Origin: Synechococcus sp. AG-673-F03
GTDB taxonomy: Bacteria; Cyanobacteriota; Cyanobacteriia; PCC-6307; Cyanobiaceae
NCBI GenBank assembly: GCA_003211205.1
Contig: QCTJ01000002.1
Span: forward strand, 1-64,000
Length of the DNA: 64,000 bases
Reading direction: 5' to 3'
Shown here: in pieces, positions 53,266-62,630 of the stretch
Layout: every line of letters starts with the position of its first letter
Numbering within the stretch: the first letter of the stretch is position 1
Position numbers and translations under genes: made by a program
Notes under the pieces: model-generated
Database searches by the model: none
What the model was told of the DNA's origin: nothing
The model's input: only the letters and a program-made list of their open reading frames with translations

Positions 53266-53838
53266 TCAGGCGTCGCCAAGCTCCATCAACCGCCCTAGAT
53301 CAATCAGAGCAGTTTCGAGATCATCGTTGATGACCACTGCATCGAATTCCTGCTGAGCTTGGAGTTCAGTTCTGGCGCGATCCAGGCGCTTCGCAATCGC
53401 GGCCTCCATTTCAGTGCCGCGGCCACGGATGCGCTGTTCGAGCTCTTCAAAACTTGGGGGTGCAAGAAAGACCTGCAGAGCTTCCGGAAAGCTGCGACGC
53501 ACCTGACGAGCACCTTCGAGTTCGATTTCCAGCAATACAGGAGTGCCCAGCTCAAGCCTCTCCATCACGGGTTGCTTGGGTGTTCCGTAGCAGTTACCGG
53601 CGAATTCAGCCCACTCCAGCAACCCTCCCGCGCTGACCAGTTGGTCAAACGATTCACGCGAGTGAAAGAAGTAATGAACGCCATCCTGTTCACCCTCTCT
53701 TGGAGCGCGGGTGGTGGCGGACACAGAAAGCCAGAGCTGGGGATGACGTTCGAGTAGGCGTGCCACCAGAGTCCCTTTGCCAACGCCGCTGGGGCCTGTC
53801 AGCAAAGCGAGCCTGGCGCGGCGGTCGGTCGTTGCCAT
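53266..53838 (-). CDS. gmk: guanylate kinase
   Basis: 190 residues. P-loop [21 protein letters not shown] site [19 protein letters not shown], then [14 protein letters not shown] and the lid [14 protein letters not shown]. It phosphorylates GMP to GDP. It starts 63 bases from the divergent rqcH gene and ends near psaJ. Confidence 0.96.
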   Translation of the reverse strand: MATTDRRARLALLTGPSGVGKGTLVARLLERHPQLWLSVSATTRAPREGEQDGVHYFFHSRESFDQLVSAGGLLEWAEFAGNCYGTPKQPVMERLELGTPVLLEIELEGARQVRRSFPEALQVFLAPPSFEELEQRIRGRGTEMEAAIAKRLDRARTELQAQQEFDAVVINDDLETALIDLGRLMELGDA

Positions 53839-53901
53839 GGCTTGTGTGCAGTCAGGCAGCAGGGTAGGAAGGCACCCCAGTCGAAAGGCCAGCGGCTAGC
53901 G

Positions 53902-55620
53902 ATGGCGAAGAGCACGCTTCAGGTGATGGACCTCACCAGCCTTCGGGCGGTGCTGGCAGATCTGAGAGCACAGATCATTCCAAGTCGCTTTGAAAAAGCA
54001 CAACAACCCAATCAGCAGAGCCTGCAGCTGGGCTTCAGAACCCTCAAGGGAATGGTCTGGCTGGAACTCAGCTGGCAGGCAGACGCCGCCAGATTGGTTC
54101 AGATTCCATCACCTAGCCGGATTGGGAGTGGCAGCACTCTGGCTCAGCAGGTACAGAACGGCCTCAGGCAGCTGGCCCTGGTGGAACTGGAGCAGCGAAA
54201 CTTTGAACGGGTTGTGCTGTTTCATTTCGCTCCACGCCCTGGCGCGGCGAGCGTGCGCACTTTGGTCCTGGAGCTGATGGGACGTCACAGCAATGTGCTG
54301 CTGCTCGATGACCAGAAACGGATCACCGCCATTGCCAGGCAGGTCAGACAGCACCAGTCACGGGTCCGTCCGCTCAGCACTGGAGACCCCTACATCCCGC
54401 CGCCATCGCTGCAGAGCCTGCCGCCAAGCTGCGAGGAACCGTTCGAACAATGGAAGCGCAGACTGACGTTGGTGCCGGTTGATCTCGGCAAAGCGCTGCG
54501 CGATACCTATCAGGGCATCAGCCCCGCGCTAACGAAGCAACTCATCAACTTCTCCTCGAAGGATGAGGAACAGTTACCGCTCTCGGCCAGCACTCCTGTC
54601 GAAGAGATCAGCGACAACCAATGGCGATCGCTTCACACGCGCTGGACGCGATGGCTGAACCAACTCAGTTATGACGACTTCATCCTTCAGCTGGATGAGG
54701 CCGGCGGCTATCGCGTCTGGAACAATCCGGCCGACTCAGCGAGCAACAGCGAATCACTCAGCCTGCGTCTAGGGCTTTATTACCGGAAGCATCTCAACCA
54801 GCGACAACTGCTGAGAGAAAGCCAGGACCTGCAACAGCTTCTGGAACAGAGCCGACAACGGGAACAGGCGCAGCGCCTCGAGCAGATCGAGCGGCTGAAT
54901 GCCACTGGCGGCGCCGATGAATTGCAACATCAGGCGGATGCCATTCTCTGTCAGGCCGCTCCTAACAGGGCAAGCATTGAGCAGGCCCAGAAGCTTTACC
55001 AACGAGCGAAGCGACTGCGCCGGTCGATTCCCTTAATCGAAGAACGCCTGGTCCACCACGATCAACGCCTTGCGCTGATTGACGGCAGCGCAGGATTCCT
55101 GGCAGACCTGATGCAGGCGGACTGGGACGATGCCGACGACCGCAACCGACAATTGCTTGAGCTGAAGGTTGAACTGGAGGACCTGCTCACCCCTCGCCGT
55201 CGCCGTCGCCGTCGCGGTCCTCCTCCAGGGCAACCCCAGCCACTGGAGATCCGCTCTCAGCATGGATTGGTGATTCAGGTGGGGCGCAATCACCGCCAGA
55301 ACGAGTGGATCAGCCTGCGTCAAGCACGCTCAGGGGATCTCTGGTTTCACGCGCAGGAGTGTCCAGGCAGCCACGTGGTGTTGAAGGCTTCCGCAGCGGC
55401 CGCTGCGGAATCAGACCTGCAGCTTGCGGCAGACCTTGCCGCCTGGTTCAGTCGGGCCAAGGGCAATCGACATGTGCCGGTGGTGATGACTGGCGTGGAA
55501 CATTTGCAGAGAATCCCGGGCACTGCACCGGGAACCGTTAGGCATCGCCAAGCCGAGTTGGTCTGGGCGGAACCGGACCGAGCACACAAAGCCCTTGAAG
55601 CTTGGGACCCCTTAGCCTGA
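53902..55620 (+). CDS. rqcH: Rqc2/RqcH-family NFACT protein
   Basis: About 572 residues from ATG 53902 (53926 also possible). NFACT-N domain (MDLTSLRAVLADLRAQIIPS; RVVLFHFAPRPGAAS; MGRHSNVLLLDDQ), a long coiled coil (~300-420, LNQRQLLRESQDLQQLLEQS), and the C-terminal NFACT-R domain (DLWFHAQECPGSHVVLKASA). RqcH binds 50S subunits with stalled chains and adds Ala tails that mark them for decay. In older annotations it is a fibronectin-binding protein. A run of Arg (RRRRRRRG) precedes NFACT-R. Confidence 0.92.
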   Translation: MAKSTLQVMDLTSLRAVLADLRAQIIPSRFEKAQQPNQQSLQLGFRTLKGMVWLELSWQADAARLVQIPSPSRIGSGSTLAQQVQNGLRQLALVELEQRNFERVVLFHFAPRPGAASVRTLVLELMGRHSNVLLLDDQKRITAIARQVRQHQSRVRPLSTGDPYIPPPSLQSLPPSCEEPFEQWKRRLTLVPVDLGKALRDTYQGISPALTKQLINFSSKDEEQLPLSASTPVEEISDNQWRSLHTRWTRWLNQLSYDDFILQLDEAGGYRVWNNPADSASNSESLSLRLGLYYRKHLNQRQLLRESQDLQQLLEQSRQREQAQRLEQIERLNATGGADELQHQADAILCQAAPNRASIEQAQKLYQRAKRLRRSIPLIEERLVHHDQRLALIDGSAGFLADLMQADWDDADDRNRQLLELKVELEDLLTPRRRRRRRGPPPGQPQPLEIRSQHGLVIQVGRNHRQNEWISLRQARSGDLWFHAQECPGSHVVLKASAAAAAESDLQLAADLAAWFSRAKGNRHVPVVMTGVEHLQRIPGTAPGTVRHRQAELVWAEPDRAHKALEAWDPLA

Positions 55621-55731
55621 CTCAAGTCAACTGCTCACTCACCTCTGACGCCGATCACGCCTGAAGAGTCCCCGAAGCTGTCACCGCCGCCGCCGATTCG
55701 GATCGGAGTTCAGGACGGCCCTCCCAACGAC

Positions 55732-56472
55732 GTGGAAATGCCTCTGGTCGACCACCTTGAGGAGCTGCGTCAGAGAGTGCTGCGCAGTCTTGTTGCAGTG
55801 GTTGTCTGTGCCTTGGCCTGCCTTCTGGCGGTGCGCCCTCTGGTCAGAATTCTGGAAGAGCCTGCCGGTTCGATCCGCTTCCTGCAATTGGCTCCTGGCG
55901 AATTTCTATTCGTGTCGTTCAAAGTCGCAGGCTATGCAGGACTCACGCTGGCACTTCCCTACGTGCTGTATCAGGGGCTGGCCTTTGTTCTGCCAGGACT
56001 GACCCAAGCAGAACGCCGATTAATTGCGCCATCGGTGGCTGGATCAGCCGTTCTGTTTCTGGCCGGTCTTGCCTTTGCCTGGTGGGCTCTGGTGCCTGCT
56101 GCACTGAATTTTCTCGTCAGCTACGGCGCCGATGTTGTCGAGCCCATCTGGTCGATTGAGCGCTATTTGGACTTCGTGCTCTTGCTGATGCTGTCGACCG
56201 GACTGGCCTTTCAGCTTCCTGTTCTGCAGCTTCTTTTGGGAGTCTTCGGCCTGGTCAAATGGCAGCGCATGCTCTCCGCATGGCGCTGGGTCGTATTGAT
56301 CTCTGCCCTAGCCGGCGCTGTCCTGACACCGTCGACAGACCCGGTCACCATGTTGTTGCTGGCTGGGGCGATCACCGCTCTCTACCTGATCGGCGTGATT
56401 CTTGTCGCAGCGGTTCAACGGTTCAGAGCAGAAACTCCTCCAGAGTCCCCTCCCCCTGCAGCTGCAGACTGA
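55732..56472 (+). CDS. tatC: Sec-independent protein translocase TatC
   Basis: 246 residues with six membrane segments. N-terminal MPLVDHLEELRQRVLRSL is the TatC signature for twin-arginine binding, followed by APGEFLFVSFKVAGYAG. It is the core receptor of Tat, which exports folded proteins such as the Rieske subunit. GTG 55732 or ATG 55738 starts it; the frame is open back to the rqcH stop with a Pro-rich stretch, but only CTG codons could initiate. Its 3' end overlaps the DUF3067 gene by 50 bases. Confidence 0.94.
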   Translation: MEMPLVDHLEELRQRVLRSLVAVVVCALACLLAVRPLVRILEEPAGSIRFLQLAPGEFLFVSFKVAGYAGLTLALPYVLYQGLAFVLPGLTQAERRLIAPSVAGSAVLFLAGLAFAWWALVPAALNFLVSYGADVVEPIWSIERYLDFVLLLMLSTGLAFQLPVLQLLLGVFGLVKWQRMLSAWRWVVLISALAGAVLTPSTDPVTMLLLAGAITALYLIGVILVAAVQRFRAETPPESPPPAAAD

Positions 56473-56770
56473 GCGCCTTTCCAAGTCGCGGCTTGTCCCG
56501 CGTCGTGAGCAACCAGTCCCGGACAGTCTCCGCTTCCCCCAATCTGTTCACAATTTCCAAGACTTCGGCGAGATGAGCCCGGTAGTCAGGCTCATCCAAT
56601 GGGAAGGACTGTTGCTCGAGGTAGGCCCACATCACCTGGAAGTACATCCGTCTGCGCCTGGTGACCAGCTGCAGGTCGTAGCTGGCTTGCCAGCGAGAGC
56701 GCAAAAGGTCGATGACTTCATCGACGCTCAGAGGGCGCGACTCCAGCGGGGAGGAGTGATCAGTGCGCAC
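56423..56770 (-). CDS. DUF3067 protein
   Basis: 115 residues in the cyanobacterial/plastid DUF3067 family: LSVDEVIDLLRSRWQASYDL, RMYFQVMWAYLEQQSFPLDE and YRAHLAEVLEIVNRLGEAET. Soluble and helical. In plants a homologue is linked to photosynthetic complex assembly; function here is unknown. It lies between tatC and petC, suggestive of a role in cytochrome b6f or Rieske biogenesis (inference). Confidence 0.88.
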   Translation of the reverse strand: MRTDHSSPLESRPLSVDEVIDLLRSRWQASYDLQLVTRRRRMYFQVMWAYLEQQSFPLDEPDYRAHLAEVLEIVNRLGEAETVRDWLLTTRDKPRLGKALSLQLQGEGTLEEFLL

Positions 56771-56874
56771 GGAACAAGACCTTGAACATCAATGAAAATC
56801 CAGTCTCCGCAAAGTGTGACATGACCTAATAGAGCCCATAATGAGCCCCATCCAGTGCCCAACGAACGTCAGAT

Positions 56875-57411
56875 ATGACTCAGATGCCAGCCGCTGATGT
56901 GCCCGGAATGGGCCGCAGGCAGTTCATGAATCTGCTGACCTTCGGGTCCGTGACCGGCGTCGCCCTCGGAGCGCTCTATCCGGTGGTGAGTTACTTCATT
57001 CCTCCACGGGCTGCAGGAAGCGGCGGAGGCACCAGTGCCAAGGATGAGCTCGGCAACCCCGTGACGCTCAGCGGCTGGCTCAGTGACCACCCCTCAGGTG
57101 ACCGCAGCCTTGTTCAGGGTCTGAAGGGTGATCCCACGTATTTGATCGTTGAAGGGGAAGACGCCATCGGCAGTTATGGCATCAATGCCATCTGCACCCA
57201 TCTGGGCTGTGTTGTGCCCTGGAACAGTGGCGCCAACAAGTTCATGTGCCCGTGTCATGGCAGCCAGTACGACGCCACCGGCAAAGTTGTCAGAGGTCCG
57301 GCGCCCCTCTCGCTGGCCCTGGCCAATGTGAGCGTTGAGGACGACAACGTTTTTGTAAGCCAGTGGACCGAAACCGACTTCCGCACAGGTGAGAAGCCCT
57401 GGTGGGGCTGA
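56875..57411 (+). CDS. petC: Rieske iron-sulfur protein of cytochrome b6f
   Basis: 178 residues. N-terminal [17 protein letters not shown] is a twin-arginine-like uncleaved anchor (residues ~12-38). The [2Fe-2S] ligands lie in [10 protein letters not shown] and CPCHGSQYD. The protein moves electrons from plastoquinol to cytochrome f. petA begins 44 bases after the petC stop, the standard petCA operon. Close tatC fits Tat export. Confidence 0.97.
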   Translation: MTQMPAADVPGMGRRQFMNLLTFGSVTGVALGALYPVVSYFIPPRAAGSGGGTSAKDELGNPVTLSGWLSDHPSGDRSLVQGLKGDPTYLIVEGEDAIGSYGINAICTHLGCVVPWNSGANKFMCPCHGSQYDATGKVVRGPAPLSLALANVSVEDDNVFVSQWTETDFRTGEKPWWG

Positions 57412-57455
57412 TCAAGAACCTTTTGCCCACCGCTCTCTCCCGAAACACGCCTCCG

Positions 57456-58388
57456 ATGCGCCGAATTCTCTCCTCACTTTTCGCAGCCCTGATCCTGGGT
57501 CTTGCCGTGTTCACGGCTCCATCAAGCACCTGGGCCTACCCATTCTGGGCTCAGCAGAACTACGCCTCGCCAAGAGAAGCCACTGGCAAGATCGTCTGCG
57601 CCAACTGCCACCTCGCCAAGAAAATCACCCAGGCAGAGGTTCCTCAATCCGTTCTTCCGGACACGGTCTTTAAGGCGGCAGTGAAAATCCCTTATGAGCA
57701 AGGGATCCAGGAAATCGGTGCCGACGGCAGTGATGTTGGTTTACAGGTTGGAGCTGTCATCCAGCTGCCTGATGGCTTCACCCTGGCCCCACAGGACCGC
57801 TGGACTGATGAGATCAAGGAGGAAACCGAAGGTGTTTATTTCACGCAGTACAGCGACGATCAACCCAACATTCTTCTTGTAGGTCCGATTCCAGGTGATC
57901 AGCACCAGGAAATCGTCTTCCCTGTCCTGTCACCGGATCCTGCCACCGACAGCAACATCCATTTCGGCAAATATCAGATTTTCGTTGGGGGTAACCGAGG
58001 CCGTGGTCAGGTCTATCCGACAGGAGAAAAGAGCAACAACACCGTTTACACCTCTCCTGCAAGCGGAACCGTCTCAGCAATTGAAGACGGCGACAATGGA
58101 GCCAAAGTCGTCAGCATCGACACCGCGGACGGCGAGACCGCCACTGAAACCATTCCCGTTGGTCCTGCTCTGATGGTCGGAGTCGGTGACACCGTTGAAG
58201 CCGGTGCTCCCCTGACCGACGATCCGAATGTGGGTGGTTTCGGACAGGTTGATGCGGAAGTTGTGCTTCAGAACCCCGTTCGGATTTATGGTCTGTTGGC
58301 ATTCTTCGCAGCTGTTTCGCTCGCCCAGATCATGTTGGTTCTGAAGAAGAAGCAGATTGAGAAGGTGCAAGCCGCTGAGGGTGTCTGA
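57456..58388 (+). CDS. petA: cytochrome f
   Basis: 310 residues from ATG 57456. A cleaved signal ends with SSTWA; the mature start YPFWAQQNY supplies Tyr1 as axial haem ligand. The haem c site is VCANCHLA. A lumenal large domain follows, and a C-terminal membrane helix ([20 protein letters not shown]) with the stromal end KKKQIEKVQ. An upstream frame to 57402 overlaps petC and is not used. Confidence 0.97.
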   Translation: MRRILSSLFAALILGLAVFTAPSSTWAYPFWAQQNYASPREATGKIVCANCHLAKKITQAEVPQSVLPDTVFKAAVKIPYEQGIQEIGADGSDVGLQVGAVIQLPDGFTLAPQDRWTDEIKEETEGVYFTQYSDDQPNILLVGPIPGDQHQEIVFPVLSPDPATDSNIHFGKYQIFVGGNRGRGQVYPTGEKSNNTVYTSPASGTVSAIEDGDNGAKVVSIDTADGETATETIPVGPALMVGVGDTVEAGAPLTDDPNVGGFGQVDAEVVLQNPVRIYGLLAFFAAVSLAQIMLVLKKKQIEKVQAAEGV

Positions 58389-58393
58389 GCTCA

Positions 58394-59260
58394 GTGTTGA
58401 TCCCTGCAATTTTCACGTCCCCAGGGCCGGAGCTGTTTCAGCTCGGGCCTTTCGTACTGCGTTGGTACGGACTGCTAATTGCGATTGCCGTCTTGATCGG
58501 ACTCAATCTCTCCAGCTGGCTGGCGCGACAGCGTGGCCTTGACAGCAATCTGATCAGTGACTTGCTGCCAATCCTTGTGCTGGCAGCAGTCGTCGGTGCG
58601 AGAACGTACTACGTCGCCTTCGAATGGGATTCCTACCAACGCTCATGGTGGGATGCATTCGCGATCTGGGAAGGAGGCATTGCAATCCATGGAGCACTCC
58701 TAGGAGGATCGCTGGCGGTCATTTTGTTCTGCCGTTGGCGACGGGTGTCTTTCTGGGATGTTCTGGACGTGTTGGTGCCCTCGGTGGTGCTGGGACAGGC
58801 CATTGGCCGCTGGGGGAACTTTTTCAATTCAGAGGCGTTTGGAGTCCCCACCGATCTGCCATGGAAACTTTTTATTCCCGCAGCAAACCGGCCAGGTGTT
58901 TTCAAAACAGCTGAATTCTTCCACCCCACATTTCTCTACGAATCCCTCTGGAACATTGGACTCTTTGTGTTGTTAATAGTGCTTTTCCGGCTCGGCCGCC
59001 AAAAAACAATCTCCCTGCCATCAGGAGCTCTCAGCTGCATCTATCTGGTCAGCTACAGCCTTGGCCGCATCTGGATTGAAGGTCTAAGGATCGACCCGCT
59101 CTGCCTCGGCGGACAACCTCCGTTCTGTGATGGTGGCCTGCGCATTGCTCAGCTGATGAGTCTCAGTTTGATGGCCATCGCTGGCTTGGGGCTGTTCTGG
59201 CTGTATGGACGCAAGTCGCCACTTCCGGATCCCGGACTCAAAAAGGCAGACCCTTCATGA
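58394..59260 (+). CDS. lgt: prolipoprotein diacylglyceryl transferase
   Basis: 288 residues, about seven membrane segments. Family motif [13 protein letters not shown] and the HGALLGG segment are present, with [15 protein letters not shown]. Lgt attaches the diacylglyceryl group to lipobox Cys (such as in Psb27). GTG start at 58394, five bases after petA, so it belongs to the petCA transcript. Overlaps cobM by 4 bases. Confidence 0.95.
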   Translation: MLIPAIFTSPGPELFQLGPFVLRWYGLLIAIAVLIGLNLSSWLARQRGLDSNLISDLLPILVLAAVVGARTYYVAFEWDSYQRSWWDAFAIWEGGIAIHGALLGGSLAVILFCRWRRVSFWDVLDVLVPSVVLGQAIGRWGNFFNSEAFGVPTDLPWKLFIPAANRPGVFKTAEFFHPTFLYESLWNIGLFVLLIVLFRLGRQKTISLPSGALSCIYLVSYSLGRIWIEGLRIDPLCLGGQPPFCDGGLRIAQLMSLSLMAIAGLGLFWLYGRKSPLPDPGLKKADPS

Positions 59261-60012
59261 GCATGATCTCGATCGTGGGTGCTGGCCCGGGAGCACCTGA
59301 TCTACTGACCCGCCGTGCCGAAGACCGCATTGCCCATGCTGATGTTCTGATCTGGACTGACTCACTCGTATCGCCCCAGATCGCGGATCTTGCACCGGCC
59401 GGCTGCGAAAAGATCCGCACCAGCACGCTCACGCTTGAACAGGTTCTTCCCCTGATGATCGAGCGTGTGAGCACCGGGAAGAACGTGGTGCGTCTTCACG
59501 ATGGTGACCCCTGTCTCTACGGAGCGCTCAGCGAGCAGGTCAGCGGGCTTGCCGATGCAGGAATCGAAGTGGAAGTGGTTCCTGGCATCAGCGCCTATCA
59601 GGCAACCGCCTCGGCTCTCAAAGCGGAATTGACCATCCCAGGCCTTGTGCAAACCATCGTGCTAAGCCGCAGCGGAGGCCGAACCGGCGTTCCGGAACGA
59701 GAAGAGCTGAGACACCTGGCCAGCCTGAGAGCCTCGCTCTGCCTCTACCTCAGCGCCCGCCATGTGGACGAGGTCCAATCGACGCTGCTTGAGCATTACC
59801 CCGCAGACACCCCGGTCGCCATCGGATACAGGGTCAGCTGGCCTGATGAATCGCTCGATCTGGTCCCTCTTGATCAGATGGCAAAGGTCACACATGATCG
59901 CAACCTGATTCGCACCACGCTATTTGTGATCAGTACGGCCTTTCGTTCAACCAATCTGCGATCAAAGCTCTATTCGCCTGATCATGACCACTTGTTCCGT
60001 CCCAATCGGTAA
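59257..60012 (+). CDS. cobM: precorrin-4 C11-methyltransferase
   Basis: 251 residues. SAM-dependent corrin methyltransferase: N-terminal [51 protein letters not shown], and TLFVIS at the end. It acts after cobK-type steps of the cobalamin or pseudocobalamin ring. Start ATG 59257 overlaps the lgt stop (ATGA type). It is the last gene of petC-petA-lgt-cobM before tRNA-Val. Confidence 0.95.
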   Translation: MSMISIVGAGPGAPDLLTRRAEDRIAHADVLIWTDSLVSPQIADLAPAGCEKIRTSTLTLEQVLPLMIERVSTGKNVVRLHDGDPCLYGALSEQVSGLADAGIEVEVVPGISAYQATASALKAELTIPGLVQTIVLSRSGGRTGVPEREELRHLASLRASLCLYLSARHVDEVQSTLLEHYPADTPVAIGYRVSWPDESLDLVPLDQMAKVTHDRNLIRTTLFVISTAFRSTNLRSKLYSPDHDHLFRPNR

Positions 60013-60049
60013 ACAATCCGGACAGGTGGTGTTTTAAGATTGAAGGATC

Positions 60050-60121
<72 letters not shown>

Positions 60122-60426
60122 TGCTCCTCAAACCTTTGCTTTTCAGGGTTTTCATCTCATTATCAAGCGCATTTTTCGGGCGACATCAGCATTAACGAAG
60201 GCCAGAGAAACCGGGAATTAAAGAATTATCAGAGAGATTAATTATCTCACATTCGAGATTCAAAGCACAGGATGTGATGCATCTCAAACGATGCGGTCTT
60301 GGCCGTCTTCAGTTGTCACTTCTGTTGTTGAGTTGTGATCACGCTTCAGTGATCAGAAACCTGCTTCATGCACAGCTCCTAACAGCACAGTTCCAACTAC
60401 ATTCAGTGCATCAGATTTCTGTTGTC
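60122..60426. other. AT-rich spacer after tRNA-Val
   Basis: 305 bases without a convincing gene. Positions ~60190-60260 are notably AT-rich compared with neighbours. A 7-base inverted repeat, TGATCAC-GCTTCA-GTGATCA, sits at 60336-60355. It may carry the promoter of the DUF1330 gene. Confidence 0.45.
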
Positions 60427-60720
60427 ATGGCAAAGGGCTACTGGATCAGTACCGGCACGATTCACACACCACTGGCCATGGTCCCCTACATCAGTCGACT
60501 CACGGAATGGCTCCCCAGCGTCGGGGCCAAATTCCTAGTGCGCGATGTTCAATGTGATGTTCGTGAAGGTACCCCTGGTTCTTTGAATGTGATCATCGAG
60601 TTCCCATCTCTCCAGTCAGCCATATCGGCCTATGAGTCAACGGACTATCAATCTCTGATTGAGCTACGAACACCCCACTCGGAGCTCACCCTGTCGATCT
60701 CAGAAGAATTAGTTGCCTAG
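60427..60720 (+). CDS. DUF1330 protein
   Basis: 97 residues from ATG 60427. Ferredoxin-like dimeric alpha/beta-barrel family: AKGYWISTGTIHTPLAMVPY, then VRDVQCDVREG and NVIIEFPSLQSAISAYES (conserved F-P-S), DYQSLIELR. Members are small proteins of unknown function, some involved in oxidative chemistry. A longer frame upstream (60274) is not needed. A terminator follows after about 90 bases. Confidence 0.88.
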   Translation: MAKGYWISTGTIHTPLAMVPYISRLTEWLPSVGAKFLVRDVQCDVREGTPGSLNVIIEFPSLQSAISAYESTDYQSLIELRTPHSELTLSISEELVA

Positions 60721-60811
60721 ATATTCAAGGTGTTGATCACTACGGATGTTTTGAAGACTTTCGTGCAAAATCGATTCGTCTTCGGGTCATCAACCGGAGA
60801 TGCGTCGAACC

Positions 60812-60837
60812 AAGGAGGGGTGGGACCCTCCTTTTTT
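60812..60837 (+). terminator. intrinsic terminator
   Basis: AAGGAGGG, a GTGGGA loop, CCCTCC and T6 form a stem about 90 bases after the DUF1330 stop. Confidence 0.88.
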
Positions 60838-60941
60838 CTTGGCTTATGAGCAAGACTTGGTATCGCGACTAAAGTCAATCCGCAGTTCCGTGAGTGGATA
60901 CGCCAGAGTCTGCACACTTACCGGGTCATTTGATGCTTCCA

Positions 60942-61133
60942 ATGAAGAACCCGATTCTTCAAAGAATCTGGGCGATCATCACTTGGCGATGGCGTATGCA
61001 GATTGCCCTCAATGCGCCTTTTGCGCTCCTATGGGTTGCTGATAAAACCAATCCAGCAGTGCATGCTTTCAACATGACAGCTCTCTCAGCCGTGCATGCT
61101 GAATGGCTAGCACCAATGATTGGCATTGCTTGA
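60942..61133 (+). CDS. 63-residue probable membrane protein
   Basis: From ATG 60942 (60933 possible): MKNPILQRIWAIITWRWRMQ, then IALNAPFALLWVADKTNPAV, HAFNMTALSAV. A basic N-terminus, Trp-rich segment and hydrophobic core suggest a membrane or membrane-surface protein. No homologue can be named with certainty. Composition and length look real. Confidence 0.5.
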   Translation: MKNPILQRIWAIITWRWRMQIALNAPFALLWVADKTNPAVHAFNMTALSAVHAEWLAPMIGIA

Positions 61134-61152
61134 GGTTCCAACGCGCAGCTCC

Positions 61153-61180
61153 AATCAGCGTTGACGAATCAGCGTTGACG
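61153..61180. repeat. 14-base direct tandem repeat
   Basis: AATCAGCGTTGACG occurs twice without a gap, at 61153-61166 and 61167-61180. The second copy's start covers the last codons and stop of the 36-residue frame on the minus strand. Confidence 0.85.
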
Positions 61181-61279
61181 GAGAGTGAGCATCCAGAGCC
61201 AGATGGCGAACAATGTCCCAACGGGAATCACGATCACAAGCAGCTGAGCAATCACCAGATTGCGAACGTCTGGGTCCAT
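61169..61279 (-). CDS. 36-residue single-helix protein (candidate)
   Basis: Frame from ATG 61279: MDPDVRNLVIAQLLVIVIPV, then GTLFAIWLWMLTLRQR. A textbook single membrane helix of the size of small photosynthetic or respiratory subunits, with acidic N-terminus and basic C-terminus. The ATG follows a TGA of the frame at 61282 by two bases, as in an operon. Not recognised as a known subunit. Confidence 0.5.
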   Translation of the reverse strand: MDPDVRNLVIAQLLVIVIPVGTLFAIWLWMLTLRQR

Positions 61280-61826
61280 GTTCAGAAGGGAATGACAAGC
61301 GACCAGCGTTTGCGTCTATACCGCCAACGATTGCCTGATTCCTCCGCCTCTGGCACTTCACCTGCCAAAAATCCTTTCGGATCTTCAGGGTTGTCGCTGA
61401 CTTCAGCAGCACCCTCATTCGGCACCTCGCAACCAACAAATTGATGGGCTTCTTGCTTGCAAAACCGCACTGGATTTTGCGAAGTGCTGGTCCACAGACC
61501 AGTTCTGCGGATGCTGTATTGACCAGAGGAGTCAGCCCTGCGATTACAAGCTCGCGAGGCTGAGTCCGGCGACTCATAGCGGCCCAGAGCTCCGATGAAG
61601 TGGATGAGATTGAGGATCTGATTGTCCACCAGAGCAGCTAGCAAAAGCTACGTGATCCGGATTGATTTCATAATGCTGAACTCCCGCTCTCACGATCACC
61701 GAAAACCCGCATGCCATTGGAGGAAAGAATGAATTCCGATGTGGCAACTGTCTCTGTGTGCCTCGTGGCACTTACAGAACTGACAATCGAGCTTAATTTC
61801 AATGAAACGAATTCAGTGAGGGTCTG
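61280..61826. other. gene-poor stretch before the RodZ-like gene
   Basis: 547 bases with no firm gene. The minus-strand frame 61282-61644 could encode a charged polypeptide (EGAAEVSDNPEDPKGFLAGE ... RWRYRRKRW) that ends two bases before the 36-residue frame, but its only ATG is far upstream and the N-terminal part looks random. A remnant or a short gene with a non-ATG start is possible. Confidence 0.4.
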
Positions 61827-62630
61827 ATGTGGTTGTCGGATTCCGAGCAGACGAAGGATGGAGCAACCGTCTCAACCCTGCAGGAGATCGGTGACCTGCT
61901 CCGTCAGGCCCGCGAAGCACAGGGCCTGAGCTGCGATCAACTGGCTCAATCTTTAAAGATGGGCAGCGAACAGTTGAAGGCTCTGGAGACTGGTGAACTG
62001 GAGAAACTTCCAGAACCGGTCTTCATCAAAGCCATGACCCGCAGGGTCGCTTCCAAGCTCGGCCTCGATGGCGACTCCCTAATCAGCAGACTTCAAGACG
62101 TTCTGCCAGCGCCCAAGACCACGACCAACCTGTTCGGTGCTCCTGGTGGTGCTGATGCCAAAAGCGGTGTCGCCAATGGTCGGATCTCGACGAGTTCGGA
62201 AAGCAGCAAAAGACCTGTGATGCCATGGCAGCGCCTGGCCCTGGCTACTCTGACGATCGGCGCTGTCACCGGGGGAGCGATGGTGGTGGCCAGTCAGCGT
62301 CGCTCCGTTGAGCTTGCCTCCATGAAGGTTGTCACCGTGTTGAAACAACCCACTGCGACGCCCCCTCAACCCGTTTCACCCGAGGGCAAGGCCTCAGGGC
62401 AGATCTCCATTATCAGCCAAGAACCCAGCTGGATCTCAATCCGTAATGGCGAAGGCGACGTTGTGTACGAGGGAACCCTCTCTGAGCGCAAAATCCTCCC
62501 TGCTGATTCACAACTGGAAATCCTCCCCGGACGTCCTGACCTGGTCTTGATCAGTCATGGAGACGATGCACCGAAGCCCCTGGGACCCATCGATCAGGTG
62601 CGTTGGTACAAACTCAATCCTGAACTTTGA
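61827..62630 (+). CDS. RodZ-like HTH membrane protein
   Basis: 267 residues. N-terminal Cro-type HTH (IGDLLRQAREAQGLSCDQLA; MGSEQLKALETGELEKLPE) and a membrane segment near 135-155 (LALATLTIGAVTGGAMVVAS), then a periplasmic DUF4115-type beta domain (QISIISQEPSWISIRNGEGD; GTLSERKILPADSQLEILPG). RodZ links MreB to the wall machinery; here cell-shape function is inferred, and no mreB is in the window. It overlaps ppx tail to tail by 17 bases. Confidence 0.86.
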   Translation: MWLSDSEQTKDGATVSTLQEIGDLLRQAREAQGLSCDQLAQSLKMGSEQLKALETGELEKLPEPVFIKAMTRRVASKLGLDGDSLISRLQDVLPAPKTTTNLFGAPGGADAKSGVANGRISTSSESSKRPVMPWQRLALATLTIGAVTGGAMVVASQRRSVELASMKVVTVLKQPTATPPQPVSPEGKASGQISIISQEPSWISIRNGEGDVVYEGTLSERKILPADSQLEILPGRPDLVLISHGDDAPKPLGPIDQVRWYKLNPEL

